Source: CAVVYJ01 sp963752495 (lineage in GTDB: Bacteria; Pseudomonadota; Gammaproteobacteria; Burkholderiales; Methylophilaceae). Taken from it: 64,000 nt of DNA. The notes beneath the pieces were generated by a model. It saw only the letters and a list, made by a program, of their open reading frames with translations. It was not told the origin of the DNA and ran no database searches. The stretch lies in the NCBI GenBank assembly GCA_963752495.1, contig CAVVYJ010000005.1, positions 124,001 through 188,000 on the forward strand. The letters run 5' to 3'. The translations under genes were made by a program, and so were the position numbers. Shown piece after piece: positions 37,533 to 46,557 of this stretch. The number at the start of each line of letters is the position of its first letter. Position 1 is the stretch's first letter.

Positions 37533-38723
37533 GTGAAAAAAACTCATCAAATCCAATTGGCGGCAGTTATTATTTCGGCGCTCGCACTTGTTAGCGCTTG
37601 TTCAAAAAAAGACGAAACTGCTTCAGCAGAAAAGACACTTCCCACTAGCGTTGGTGAGGGTGAGGGCGCACTTAATGTGATTGCCTGGCCAGGCTATTTG
37701 GAGCGCGGCGAGACTGATAAAGCTTACGACTGGGTGACTGGTTTTGAGAAAGAATCTGGCTGTAAAGTCACTGTAAAAACAGCAGGTACTTCAGACGAAA
37801 TGGTTTCACTCATGAACCAGGGCGGTTATGACTTAGTAACAGCTTCGGGCGATGCCTCGCTACGCTTGATTGCGGGCGGTAAAGTACAAGAAATTAATGT
37901 CGACCTCATCCCCAGCTACAAAAATATCGATTCACGTTTACAAAATGCGGTTTGGCACACGGTTGGCGGTAAACATTACGGCACACCTTATCAATGGGGT
38001 CCAAATGTACTGATGTATAACAGTGATGTATTCAAAGAGGCGCCAACGAGTTGGAGCGTGTTATTTGAAGCGCAAGACCTGCCCGATGGCAAACCGAATA
38101 AAGGCCGCGTGCAGGCGTTTGACGGCCCGATTTATATTGCAGATGCTGCGCTATATTTGATGGCGAAAAAGCCTGAATTGGGTATTAAAGACCCTTATGA
38201 ACTGAACGAAGCGCAATACAAAGCAGTACTCGAAGTACTGCAAGGTCAGCGCGAGTTAATACATCGTTACTGGCACGATGCCACGGTGCAGGTAGAAGAT
38301 TTCACTAAAGAAGGCGTTGTCGCTTCTGGCAGCTGGCCTTACCAAGTCAACACATTGCTAGCGGCCAAACAACCAATTGCCAGTACGATTCCTGCAGAAG
38401 GCGCTACTGGCTGGGCGGATACTACGATGATGCATGCCGAAGCAGCGCATCCTAACTGTGCATACAAATGGATGGAACATTCACTTTCCAACAAGGTACA
38501 AGGTGATTTAGCTTCATGGTTCGGTTCAGTGCCAACAGTCCCTGAGGCATGTAACGGCAATGAATTACTTGGTGCGGAAGGCTGCAAAACTAATGGTATC
38601 GACAACTTCGATAAAATCCATTTCTGGAGAACACCAGTTGCAGCTTGTGCAACACAGAACAACGCCTGCGTACCTTACGCAACATGGAGTACAGATTACG
38701 TCGCTGTCATGGGCAAGAAGTAA
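37533..38723 (+). CDS. Polyamine-type ABC transporter substrate-binding lipoprotein
   Basis: A 396-residue periplasmic lipoprotein. GTG 37533 is chosen because AGGGGAG lies seven bases upstream; an earlier reading from 37488 would misplace the signal peptide. The lipobox is VSAC, followed by SKKDE. The mature protein has the PotD/PotF fold signatures (LNVIAWPGYLERG, GGYDLVTASGDASLRL, YGTPYQWGPNVLMYN, SGSWPYQVN). It resembles YdcS-type spermidine/putrescine binding proteins. Four C-terminal Cys pairs could form disulfides. It is the first gene of a four-gene importer. Confidence 0.92.
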   Translation: MKKTHQIQLAAVIISALALVSACSKKDETASAEKTLPTSVGEGEGALNVIAWPGYLERGETDKAYDWVTGFEKESGCKVTVKTAGTSDEMVSLMNQGGYDLVTASGDASLRLIAGGKVQEINVDLIPSYKNIDSRLQNAVWHTVGGKHYGTPYQWGPNVLMYNSDVFKEAPTSWSVLFEAQDLPDGKPNKGRVQAFDGPIYIADAALYLMAKKPELGIKDPYELNEAQYKAVLEVLQGQRELIHRYWHDATVQVEDFTKEGVVASGSWPYQVNTLLAAKQPIASTIPAEGATGWADTTMMHAEAAHPNCAYKWMEHSLSNKVQGDLASWFGSVPTVPEACNGNELLGAEGCKTNGIDNFDKIHFWRTPVAACATQNNACVPYATWSTDYVAVMGKK

Positions 38724-38755
38724 TACACGCTTGTAGTCATTAAATTTGAAAATAT

Positions 38756-39760
38756 ATGGTTACAGCAATTGAGTTCGTTGGCGTTGAAAAGCGCTTTGGA
38801 AATACAATTGCGCTTCAAAATGTAAACTTCGTCGTCAATCAGGGTGAGTTTTTTGCAATGCTCGGGCCTTCCGGCTCGGGCAAAACCACCTGTTTACGCT
38901 TGATTGCAGGTTTTGATTTTCCAACTCAAGGCACTATTAAACTAGAAAATCAGGACATTTCTGCCCTGCCTCCTTTCCAGCGACCCGTTAACACCGTGTT
39001 TCAGGATTACGCACTGTTCCCGCACATGAGTGTGCTGGAAAACGTGGCTTACGGCCTGATGATTGCTAAAGAAGACAAAGCCAGCCGCGAGCGCAAAGCA
39101 CAAGAGCTGCTAGACATGGTGCGCTTGGGCGCAATGGCAAAACGCCGCCCTTCTGAACTTTCGGGTGGGCAGCGCCAGCGCGTCGCATTGGCAAGGGCGT
39201 TGGCTAAACAGCCTAAAATCCTGCTACTGGATGAACCACTTGGCGCACTGGATTTAAAGCTGCGTGAAGCCATGCAAGCTGAGCTTAAGCAGCTACACAA
39301 AGAGCTCGGCCTCACCTTCATTTTAGTCACTCACGATCAGGGAGAGGCCTTATCCATGGCCGATCGTGTGGCGGTGTTTAACGAAGGTCACATCGAACAA
39401 ATCGACACGCCGCAGCAACTTTACAATCAACCCAAAACCAGTTTTGTGGCGCGTTTTGTCGGCAGCGCAAATGTGCTTTTCAGTAGCCTGTTCAGCGCTA
39501 ATAATCACGAAATAGCAATTCGTCCTGAATACATAAAACTGGGTGAAAAAATACCTGCACGCCATGTTGGCGTGCCCGTTACCGTGCTCGCAACGCTGTA
39601 TCAAGGCGCATATACCCGCGTAGAATGCCGCGTAAATGATACAACGCATTTGGCCGCACACATTGCCAGTACCGACGCGACGCTTTCCAATTTGGTCGCG
39701 GGTAAAATACTGCAAGCTTACTGGCTTGCAGAACATATGGTTAATTTAGCCAAACCATGA
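38756..39760 (+). CDS. Polyamine-type ABC transporter ATP-binding protein
   Basis: A 334-residue ATPase of the PotA/CUT1-like group. Walker A GPSGSGKTT at 37-45, the Q-loop, signature LSGGQRQR at 135-142, Walker B LLLDEP at 156-161 and switch His in THDQGEAL. The last 100 residues form a TOBE-type regulatory domain (IRPEYIKLGEK). Its stop overlaps the next permease by four bases (ATGA), so the subunits are translationally coupled. Confidence 0.95.
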   Translation: MVTAIEFVGVEKRFGNTIALQNVNFVVNQGEFFAMLGPSGSGKTTCLRLIAGFDFPTQGTIKLENQDISALPPFQRPVNTVFQDYALFPHMSVLENVAYGLMIAKEDKASRERKAQELLDMVRLGAMAKRRPSELSGGQRQRVALARALAKQPKILLLDEPLGALDLKLREAMQAELKQLHKELGLTFILVTHDQGEALSMADRVAVFNEGHIEQIDTPQQLYNQPKTSFVARFVGSANVLFSSLFSANNHEIAIRPEYIKLGEKIPARHVGVPVTVLATLYQGAYTRVECRVNDTTHLAAHIASTDATLSNLVAGKILQAYWLAEHMVNLAKP

Positions 39761-40668
39761 ACGCGACTGTGAGCGCAAGCCAAGCTCAAAACAAGCGTGT
39801 TTGGGCGTTACTTTTGCTGCTGTTCCCTGCACTCCTATGGTTAACGGTTTTGTACTTGGGCTCACTTTTTGGCCTGCTCTGGCAGAGTGTTTATCGGTTA
39901 GATGATTTTACAGGCCAAGTGGTGCATCAAATTGGTATTCACACCATTTTGCAGCTTTTCACAGGCGCAAATTTCGACATTGTTTTGCGTACCACGGCGA
40001 TGGCAATTACCGTCACCATCGCCGCTGCCATCCTTGCACTGCCGCTTGCCTACACCATGGTTTTCCATGCCGGAAAGCGCCAACGCGCGATTTTATATGT
40101 CGCGATTTTAGCGCCTATGTGGTTCAGTTATTTGGTAAAAGTCTATGGCTGGCGTGTGCTGTTAAGTCGTGAAGGCCTAATCTATTGGGTGCTGGATAAG
40201 GTCGGCTTAGCAGGTCCGCTTGATACACTGCTACAGAGTGTTCCCGCAATCGGCGGCGCGTCGCTCGCGTCGTCATTCCTTGGCATGTTTCTAGTGTTTT
40301 TATATATGTGGCTGCCGTTTATGGTGCTACCGATTGTCGCCGCACTAGAGCGCGTGCCGCAGAACATGCTAAACGCCTCTGCAGATTTGGGTGCAACACC
40401 TTGGCAAACTTTTAGAAAAGTCACGCTACCGCTCACGATGCCTGGCATTATCGCGGGTGGTATATTTACCTTTTCGCTCACACTCGGTGATTACATCATT
40501 CCACAAGTGGTCGGTGCACCGGGTTACTTCATCGGCATGATGGTGTACACCCAACAAGGCACTGTCGGTAATTTGCCGCTGGCAGCCGCATTTTCACTTG
40601 TGCCGATTATGTTGATTATGGTCTATCTAAGCATGGCGAAAAGGTTAGGGGCGTTCGATGCGCTCTAA
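39757..40668 (+). CDS. Polyamine-type ABC transporter permease (PotB-like)
   Basis: A 303-residue inner-membrane protein with about six transmembrane helices. The EAA-type loop (NASADLGATPWQTFRKVTLPLTMPGI) lies at about 205-230. It pairs with the following permease. The start overlaps the ATPase stop and its own end overlaps the next gene by 11 bases. Confidence 0.94.
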   Translation: MNATVSASQAQNKRVWALLLLLFPALLWLTVLYLGSLFGLLWQSVYRLDDFTGQVVHQIGIHTILQLFTGANFDIVLRTTAMAITVTIAAAILALPLAYTMVFHAGKRQRAILYVAILAPMWFSYLVKVYGWRVLLSREGLIYWVLDKVGLAGPLDTLLQSVPAIGGASLASSFLGMFLVFLYMWLPFMVLPIVAALERVPQNMLNASADLGATPWQTFRKVTLPLTMPGIIAGGIFTFSLTLGDYIIPQVVGAPGYFIGMMVYTQQGTVGNLPLAAAFSLVPIMLIMVYLSMAKRLGAFDAL

Positions 40669-41446
40669 TTCTCTACGCCATAAGTGTCTGTTTTTATTTA
40701 GCTATGCGGTAATCGGCTTTATTTATTTGCCGCTTGTTGTTATTGGTGTTTATGCGTTTACCGTTGACGATATCACTTTCGCGTTTCCGCCCACGGGGTT
40801 TACCACACACTGGTTTGGTCAAGCATTTGCACGCGCGGATATGTGGCAGGCGCTTTGGCTTTCTATCAAGGTGGCAGTGCTTGCCAGCTTTATCGCTATG
40901 CCGCTCGGCACACTGGCGGCAATTGCATTAACGCGCTTAAATTACAAACGTAAAGACATGATTACCACACTTTTCGTGCTGCCAATTGCACTACCGGGCA
41001 TTCTCACAGGCTTGGCTTTTTTGAACACATTCAAAGGGTTAGGCTTTCATCCGGGCATGATGACGATTGTAATTGGCCACGCGACGTTTTGTATTGTGGT
41101 GGTCTACAACAATGTCGTTGCGCGCATGCGGCGCATTCCGTGGAGCATGGTCGAAGCCTCGTTAGACTTAGGCGCAAATTACTTGCAAACGTTTAGGTAT
41201 GTGATTTTTCCGCACCTGAAATCTGCGCTATTGGCAGGCGGCTTGCTGGCGTTTGCGCTGTCATTGGATGAAGTGATTGTGACCGTTTTCACGGCAGGTG
41301 CAGATAAAACCCTACCGATTTGGATGTTTAACGAGTTATTCCGCCCGCGTGAGCGCCCTGTCACCAATGTAGTAGCGCTGGTGGTGATGCTGATTACGTT
41401 TATCCCCGTGGTGCTGGCTTACCGCCTTGGCAATAAAGAAGATTGA
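40658..41446 (+). CDS. Polyamine-type ABC transporter permease (PotC-like)
   Basis: A 262-residue inner-membrane permease with six predicted helices and the EAA loop (EASLDLGANYLQTFRYVIFPHL). FALSLDEVIVTVFTAGADKTLP near the end is characteristic of PotC/YdcV-type subunits. It forms the channel with the preceding permease. The stop abuts that of the converging SCO1 gene (41446/41447) with no terminator visible. Confidence 0.94.
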   Translation: MRSNSLRHKCLFLFSYAVIGFIYLPLVVIGVYAFTVDDITFAFPPTGFTTHWFGQAFARADMWQALWLSIKVAVLASFIAMPLGTLAAIALTRLNYKRKDMITTLFVLPIALPGILTGLAFLNTFKGLGFHPGMMTIVIGHATFCIVVVYNNVVARMRRIPWSMVEASLDLGANYLQTFRYVIFPHLKSALLAGGLLAFALSLDEVIVTVFTAGADKTLPIWMFNELFRPRERPVTNVVALVVMLITFIPVVLAYRLGNKED

Positions 41447-42040
41447 TTACATCAATTTTTTGATGTCACTCGCAATATCCTCAGGTTTCATAGCGTAAGC
41501 AAGGTAAAGCCTGATTTTTCCTTCTTTATCAAACACATACATGCCAGCACTGTGGTCAATGGTGTAATCGTTTTGGCCTTTACCTTCGATTTTTGAATAG
41601 AAAATTTTGAAGTTGCCCATGGTTTCGGCGGTTTCTTGCAGGCTGCCGCGCATGCCAATAAAGCGCTTGTCGAACGATGGCACAAACTGCGCCAGCACTT
41701 CTTGCGTGTCACGTTGCGGATCAACAGTTACAAAAATCACCTGCACTTCGTCTGATTTATCACCCAGCAGTTTCATGGTTTTTTTCAAATCGCTCATGGT
41801 AGTTGGACACACGTCCGGGCAATGTGTATAGCCAAAAAACAGCACCACGACTTTATCTTTAAAATCGCTCATGGTGCGCAATTTTCCGGTGTGATCAGTT
41901 AGGGTGAGCGGCTTAGGAAAGTCCGCACCTGTGATATCAGTGCCCAGAAATCCTGCCTGCGTTGCATTTTGCGCAGGTGTACATGCAGCAAAAAACAGCA
42001 GCATTGGAATTAAAAATGCGGTTCTGAATAGTGTTTTCAT
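41447..42040 (-). CDS. SCO1/SenC family copper chaperone lipoprotein
   Basis: A 197-residue lipoprotein with thioredoxin fold involved in copper delivery to cytochrome oxidase. The signal peptide ends in the lipobox FAAC20. The copper ligands are present: HCPDVCP (C74, C78) and H163 (IDHSAGMYV). The TMSDLKKTM and VTVDPQRDT blocks are diagnostic. It stands alone between the polyamine operon and ilvE, so its own promoter must lie between 42041 and about 42100, divergent from ilvE. Confidence 0.94.
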   Translation of the reverse strand: MKTLFRTAFLIPMLLFFAACTPAQNATQAGFLGTDITGADFPKPLTLTDHTGKLRTMSDFKDKVVVLFFGYTHCPDVCPTTMSDLKKTMKLLGDKSDEVQVIFVTVDPQRDTQEVLAQFVPSFDKRFIGMRGSLQETAETMGNFKIFYSKIEGKGQNDYTIDHSAGMYVFDKEGKIRLYLAYAMKPEDIASDIKKLM

Positions 42041-42148
42041 ACTAAAACTCCATAATAAGTAACAATTTTATGTACATTTGATTTTAACATGCTGAAAGAA
42101 TTCCACCCTTTAGTTTACAATATTGTTTTCACGATTTTAGAGACAAAT

Positions 42149-43081
42149 ATGGCAATACCTAGTTCTATGGCAGACCGCGACGGCGTAATTTGGTACGACG
42201 GCAAATTAGTCGATTGGCGCAGCGCGACCACACACGTACTTACTCACACCCTGCATTACGGCATGGGCGTTTTTGAAGGCGTTCGCGCTTACAAAACAGA
42301 TAAAGGCACGGCGATTTTCCGCCTGCAAGACCATACCGACCGCCTGTTCCGCAGTGCGCATATTTTGCAAATGAAAATGCCTTTTGATAAAGCGACAATT
42401 TCCGAGGCGCAGCGTGCTGCCGTGCGTGAGAACAAGCTGGAATCTGCCTACATCCGCCCAATGGCGTTTTATGGTGCTGAGGCGATGGGCATTGCCGCAA
42501 AAACCTTGAGCACGCACGTCATCTGCGCGGCGTGGAGCTGGGGCGCCTACATGGGCGAAGAAGCCATCACCAAAGGCATTCGCGTTAAAACATCATCTTT
42601 CGCGCGCCATCATGTTAACATCACCATGTGCAAGGCCAAAGCTAACGGCAATTATATGAACAGCATCTTGGCGCATCAGGAAGCCGCGCAGGATGGTTAC
42701 CATGAGGCTTTGCTGCTGGATGTGGATGGTTTTGTTGCAGAGGGCTCTGGCGAAAACGTTTTTATCGTACGCAAAGGCAAACTTTACACGCCCGATTTAA
42801 CAAGCGCGCTGGAAGGCATTACCCGCGACACCATCATTCAACTCGCCACTGAAATCGGCTTAGAAGTGATTGAAAAACGCATCACGCGTGATGAAGTGTA
42901 TAGCGCAGACGAAGCCTTTTTTACCGGCACCGCGGCAGAAGTGACACCGATTCGCGAGCTGGATAACCGTAATATTGGTTCTGGCGTGCGTGGTGAAATC
43001 ACCGAGAAACTACAAAGCATGTACTTTGATGTGGTTAAAGGCAAATCGCCTAAACATGCTGATTGGCTAACGCTCGTTTAA
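42149..43081 (+). CDS. ilvE: Branched-chain amino acid aminotransferase
   Basis: A 310-residue class IV PLP-dependent aminotransferase for the last step of valine, leucine and isoleucine synthesis. ATG 42149 (MAIPSSMADRDG) fits the family start; a longer reading starts at 42089. HYGMGVFEGVRAY, the PLP-lysine region (CKAKANGNYMNS, catalytic Lys about 164) and FFTGTAAEVTPI are intact. The zf-CHCC gene follows after 16 bases. Confidence 0.95.
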   Translation: MAIPSSMADRDGVIWYDGKLVDWRSATTHVLTHTLHYGMGVFEGVRAYKTDKGTAIFRLQDHTDRLFRSAHILQMKMPFDKATISEAQRAAVRENKLESAYIRPMAFYGAEAMGIAAKTLSTHVICAAWSWGAYMGEEAITKGIRVKTSSFARHHVNITMCKAKANGNYMNSILAHQEAAQDGYHEALLLDVDGFVAEGSGENVFIVRKGKLYTPDLTSALEGITRDTIIQLATEIGLEVIEKRITRDEVYSADEAFFTGTAAEVTPIRELDNRNIGSGVRGEITEKLQSMYFDVVKGKSPKHADWLTLV

Positions 43082-43097
43082 TTCATTGGGGTAAATC

Positions 43098-43286
43098 ATG
43101 TCTGACACAAAAGAGTTTGAAGTCACTGCCAAAGATTTACCCCTGCATTGCCCCACCGATGAAGTCGCGTTGTGGGCATCGCATCCACGCGTGTTTTTAG
43201 ATATTGCCGCCACAGGGCAAGTGGCTTGCCCTTATTGCGGCACCAAGTACAAACTAAAAGCGGGCGAACACGTAAAGCATCATTAA
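43098..43286 (+). CDS. zf-CHCC small zinc-binding protein
   Basis: A 62-residue protein with the CHCC zinc-finger pattern: LHCPTDE (Cys18), HPRVFLDI with a His, and ACPYCGTKYKL (CxxC at 44-47). It resembles the zinc domain of mitochondrial complex I subunit NDUFS6, and small stand-alone forms are common next to ilvE or heptosyltransferase genes in Betaproteobacteria. The function is not known. GGGGTAAATC precedes the ATG at a suitable distance. Confidence 0.88.
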   Translation: MSDTKEFEVTAKDLPLHCPTDEVALWASHPRVFLDIAATGQVACPYCGTKYKLKAGEHVKHH

Positions 43287-43327
43287 ATATTAGTGAATAA
43301 TTTCAATTTTAGTAACAAGTGGTTGAG

Positions 43328-43822
43328 ATGAGCATAGGTATCGGAGGAGCAATCTTCCTGTGTGTTCTTATACTGTGGCCAATTCTTGTAGTGATTAGTT
43401 ATTACATGTTATTGCGACAACAAGTCTTTAATATTGCTGCGTTAGGCTTAATAAGTATAGTCATTGGATACATAGCAATGATTGGCAGTATGGCACTAAT
43501 TGAGAGTTATGTGCGCCCAACGAAAGGTATTGCACTACTTTGTTATTTACTATATTTGATTGTTCCAGTAATAATTACCCTTGCTCTAGCATCAGAAGTT
43601 TCACAGAAAACTGAAAACATAATTAATGGAAATCAACTTACAAGCAATGCTCTTCCACGTGGTTTCCCCACAATTTCTCGGTCACTTGGCTTGCATTTTC
43701 AGCTTCACTGTTCGTCCAAAAAAGCACTTCTGCTTTTTCTTTGGCGCGAGATAACAACCCTTTTTCTTCCAGCTTGTTCTTTAATTGCTTTGCCACTGCT
43801 GCGCCTGTATCAATTAGCGTGA
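43328..43822 (+). CDS. Hypothetical membrane protein overlapping the end of murI
   Basis: A 164-residue reading with three hydrophobic segments in its first 90 residues (IGGAIFLCVLILWPILVVI, AALGLISIVIGYIAMIGSMA, LCYLLYLIVPVIITLALAS), so a small membrane protein is plausible. The last 60 residues run through the 3' end of murI on the opposite strand and look like antisense translation. The true stop may have been lost to an indel. The AT-rich base composition differs from its neighbours. No family is recognised. Confidence 0.4.
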   Translation: MSIGIGGAIFLCVLILWPILVVISYYMLLRQQVFNIAALGLISIVIGYIAMIGSMALIESYVRPTKGIALLCYLLYLIVPVIITLALASEVSQKTENIINGNQLTSNALPRGFPTISRSLGLHFQLHCSSKKALLLFLWREITTLFLPACSLIALPLLRLYQLA

Positions 43823-44438
43823 CATTCTCGCCCACAATCTCTTGAATCACATGCTTTACAAACGGGTAATGCGTACAGCCGAGCACAATCGTATCTGCGC
43901 CCTCTGCCAATAACGGCGCGGTGTATTGGCGGATTAAATCTTTGGTTGCAGGCGCATCCAGCTCGCCGCGCTCAATGCATTCCACCAAGCCCACACAGCC
44001 TTGCGTGACCACTTTAACATTGCGGCCATAACTTTCTAACAGCGCGGCAAATTGCGCGCTTTTAAGCGTGCCCACCGTTGCCAGCACGCCAATCACGCCA
44101 TTCTTGGTCGCTGCCGCCGCAGGCTTTACTGCGGGCTCCATACCAATAATAGGTAGCGTATATTTAGCGCGCATGGCATCAATCGCCGCCGCTGTCGCCG
44201 TATTACAAGCCACCACCAATGCTTTTACATTTTTTGCGATTAAAAAATCGGCAATTTCAAAACAGCGGCTGGTAATCTCATCCGCCGTTTTGTTGCCGTA
44301 AGGCGCGTATTTGCTATCTGCCACGTACATTAAATCTTCATGCGGCAGCAGCGCGTGAATGTGCTTGAGCACCGAAATGCCACCCACGCCGGAATCCATG
44401 ACGCCAATTGCTCGGTTTGCTATTACTTGAGAACTCAT
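43638..44438 (-). CDS. murI: Glutamate racemase
   Basis: A 266-residue enzyme making D-glutamate for peptidoglycan. GVMDSGVGGISVL is at the start, and the two catalytic cysteines are C78 (VACNTATA) and C188 (LGCTHYPF, with H190). The length is typical. The 3' 185 bases overlap the hypothetical membrane gene on the other strand. The start faces the structured element and the cobalamin adenosyltransferase gene. Confidence 0.96.
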   Translation of the reverse strand: MSSQVIANRAIGVMDSGVGGISVLKHIHALLPHEDLMYVADSKYAPYGNKTADEITSRCFEIADFLIAKNVKALVVACNTATAAAIDAMRAKYTLPIIGMEPAVKPAAAATKNGVIGVLATVGTLKSAQFAALLESYGRNVKVVTQGCVGLVECIERGELDAPATKDLIRQYTAPLLAEGADTIVLGCTHYPFVKHVIQEIVGENVTLIDTGAAVAKQLKNKLEEKGLLSRAKEKAEVLFWTNSEAENASQVTEKLWGNHVEEHCL

Positions 44439-44510
44439 CGAAACAGGGTTGAATGATTTATAATGCGTAAATTATATAGGAATTAATAAGGCATCAAATG
44501 TGAAATATTG

Positions 44511-44604
44511 GGATGAGTTGCAAGGCGGACGGCGCGCAGAAACCGGAGTGTACACGTTAGTACATGAGGATTTTGAGCACCGCCCAACGCTGCAAATCGC
44601 CCAA
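44511..44604. repeat. Structured intergenic element (imperfect long hairpin)
   Basis: In the 184-base gap between murI and the cobalamin gene, TGTAC/GTACA (44549-44553 with 44560-44564) forms a small stem with loop ACGTTA. It is flanked by AAACC/GGATTT-type and GGCGG/CCGCC pairings and by outer GTTGCA/TGCAAAT complementarity around it. The pattern is of a nested imperfect hairpin of about 90 bases. It also looks like a dispersed intergenic element remembered from other Betaproteobacteria, but no second copy is seen in this window. Folding is by eye. Confidence 0.5.
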
Positions 44605-44622
44605 TAGACACATTTATTCAAC

Positions 44623-45190
44623 ATGGGCAATCGACTAAGTAAAATTTATACCAAAACCGGTGATGACGGCACTACCGGCATGGGCGATGGCTCGCGCGTT
44701 GCCAAATATAGTGCGCGCGTGCAGGCGATTGGCGATGTGGATGAACTCAATTCGGTGATTGGCATCCTGTTAACAGAGCCGCTACGCGCCAATATCTATG
44801 CGGAGCTTAAGCTTGTTCAGCATGATTTGTTCAACTTGGGTGGCGAGCTTTGTATGCCCGGTTACGAAATGATTAAGGCCGAACGCGTGACTGCGCTAGA
44901 AAACATTCTGGATGAATTAAACGATACGCTAGAACCGCTCAAAGAGTTTATTTTGCCCGGTGGCAGCCGCGCCGCAGCCTATTGCCATTTGGCCAGAACT
45001 GTTTGCAGACGCACCGAACGAACAATGCATTCGCTTAACGGGCAGGAAAAAATTACCGAGATTTCATTGCAATACATCAACCGCTTATCCGACTTGCTGT
45101 TTGTACTCTGCCGCATTCTTAAATAAAGACGCAGGCGTGCCAGACGTTTTGTGGAATAACGAGGCTAGCCAAATAATTAAAAGCGCATGA
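44623..45190 (+). CDS. Cob(I)yrinic acid a,c-diamide adenosyltransferase, PduO type (frameshift near end as read)
   Basis: Adds the adenosyl group to cob(I)alamin. The N-terminal TKTGDDGTTGMGDGSRVAK motif is diagnostic, as are FILPGGSRAAAYCHLARTVCRR and INRLSDLLFVLCRIL. The frame stops at 45126 after CRILK, but the normal tail NKDAGVPDVLWN continues in the next frame to 45190. Removing one A from AAA at 45121-45123 joins them. The restored stop overlaps pcnB by ATGA, which supports the correction. Confidence 0.92.
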
Positions 45191-46557
45191 TTAAAAGATT
45201 CTTACAAAAAGTTTTTAAGAAAAAAGAAAAGGCCGATATTGCTATCAATCGGGCGGATGAGGATACCGCAAGCGCAGCCAACCGAATCTCTGTCAAAAAC
45301 CATAAAATCAACAAAAAGCTGATTAGCAGTGCCGCGCTTAAAACCTGCGAAGGCCTACAGAAAGCGGGGTTTCAGGCTTATATCGTTGGCGGCGCGGTGC
45401 GCGACTTGCTGCTTAATTTTCAGCCAAAAGATTTCGATATTGCCACCAACGCAACGCCGGAAGAAGTGAATAAAATATTCCGCCGCTCACGCATGATAGG
45501 CCGCCGTTTTAGGCTAGTGCATGTAATGTGGGGCAGTGAGACGATTGAAGTTTCCACTTTTCGCGGGCATCACCAAGCCGATGGAGATGGCCAAACCGCG
45601 GATAGCGGGCGAATTTTGCGTGACAATATTTTTGGTAGCCTGGAAGATGATGCAGCCCGGCGCGATTTTACCGCCAACGCTTTATATTACGACCCTGCGC
45701 GTGAAGAAGTGCTGGATTTTCATAACGGTGTTGCGGACATTAAAGCCAAGCTACTGCGCATGATAGGCAACCCGAAAACACGCTATCAGGAAGACCCTGT
45801 GCGTATGCTGCGCGCAGTAAGATTATCCGCAAAGCTAGGGTTAAAAATTGAACCTAAAACACAAGCGCCCATTTTAGATCTGGCTGACCTATTGCAGGAT
45901 GTTCCACCCAGTCGATTGTTTGACGAAATGCTCAAGCTGTTTTTATCTGGTCATGCGATTGAAAGCATTAATGCCTTGCGCGCACAGCAACTACACCATG
46001 GCTTGCTGCCCTTGCTAGACGTGGTGTTAGAGCAGCCACTTGGTGAAAAATTTGTGATGCTGGCACTTAAAAATACCGATGACAGAATCAACCAAGGCAA
46101 ATCGTCTAACCCGAGCTTTCTGTTTGCCGCCCTGCTTTGGCATGAGGTGTTGAACGCATGGCAAACTTATAAAAAAGATACGCCGCCGATACCCGCGCTG
46201 TACATGGCGATGGATGAGGTGATTGCTGTGCAGGCAGAAAAGCTGGCGATTCATAACCGTTTTGTGTCTACCTGCAAAGAGATATGGAGCATGCAACCGC
46301 GCTTTGAGCAACGTGCCGGCAAGCGCCCTTTTGGCTTGCTCGCTCACCCGCGCTACCGTGCAGCTTACGACTTTATGCTGCTGCGTTGCGAATCTGGCGA
46401 ACTGCCAACCGAAATTGGCGAGTGGTGGACAACCTTTGCCGATGCCAACGCAGAAACACGCGCCGCGATGCTGTTGCCCGACACCAGCCCGAAGAAACGG
46501 CGCAAACGCAGGCACAAAAAATCTGCAAGCACGCTGGAAACAAATACCAATGCATAA
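45187..46557 (+). CDS. pcnB: Poly(A) polymerase
   Basis: A 456-residue nucleotidyltransferase that adds poly(A) tails to RNAs marked for decay. The Pol-beta-type head contains YIVGGAVRDLLL and KDFDIATNATPEEV, followed by RRDFTANALYY and EDPVRMLRAVRL. The tail is basic (KKRRKRRHKKS). The size and acid/basic tail distinguish it from CCA-adding enzyme. It overlaps the cobalamin gene by four bases and folK by eight. Confidence 0.95.
   Translation: MIKRFLQKVFKKKEKADIAINRADEDTASAANRISVKNHKINKKLISSAALKTCEGLQKAGFQAYIVGGAVRDLLLNFQPKDFDIATNATPEEVNKIFRRSRMIGRRFRLVHVMWGSETIEVSTFRGHHQADGDGQTADSGRILRDNIFGSLEDDAARRDFTANALYYDPAREEVLDFHNGVADIKAKLLRMIGNPKTRYQEDPVRMLRAVRLSAKLGLKIEPKTQAPILDLADLLQDVPPSRLFDEMLKLFLSGHAIESINALRAQQLHHGLLPLLDVVLEQPLGEKFVMLALKNTDDRINQGKSSNPSFLFAALLWHEVLNAWQTYKKDTPPIPALYMAMDEVIAVQAEKLAIHNRFVSTCKEIWSMQPRFEQRAGKRPFGLLAHPRYRAAYDFMLLRCESGELPTEIGEWWTTFADANAETRAAMLLPDTSPKKRRKRRHKKSASTLETNTNA

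Noticed and set aside
44500..44607. A 35-codon frame from GTG 44500 through the structured element
   Set aside because: The sequence is better explained by hairpin complementarity. The frame has no ribosome-binding site and its translation matches no family I know.
44439..44622. Cobalamin riboswitch before the adenosyltransferase
   Set aside because: No B12-box-like sequence is visible, and the gap is too short for a full cobalamin aptamer.
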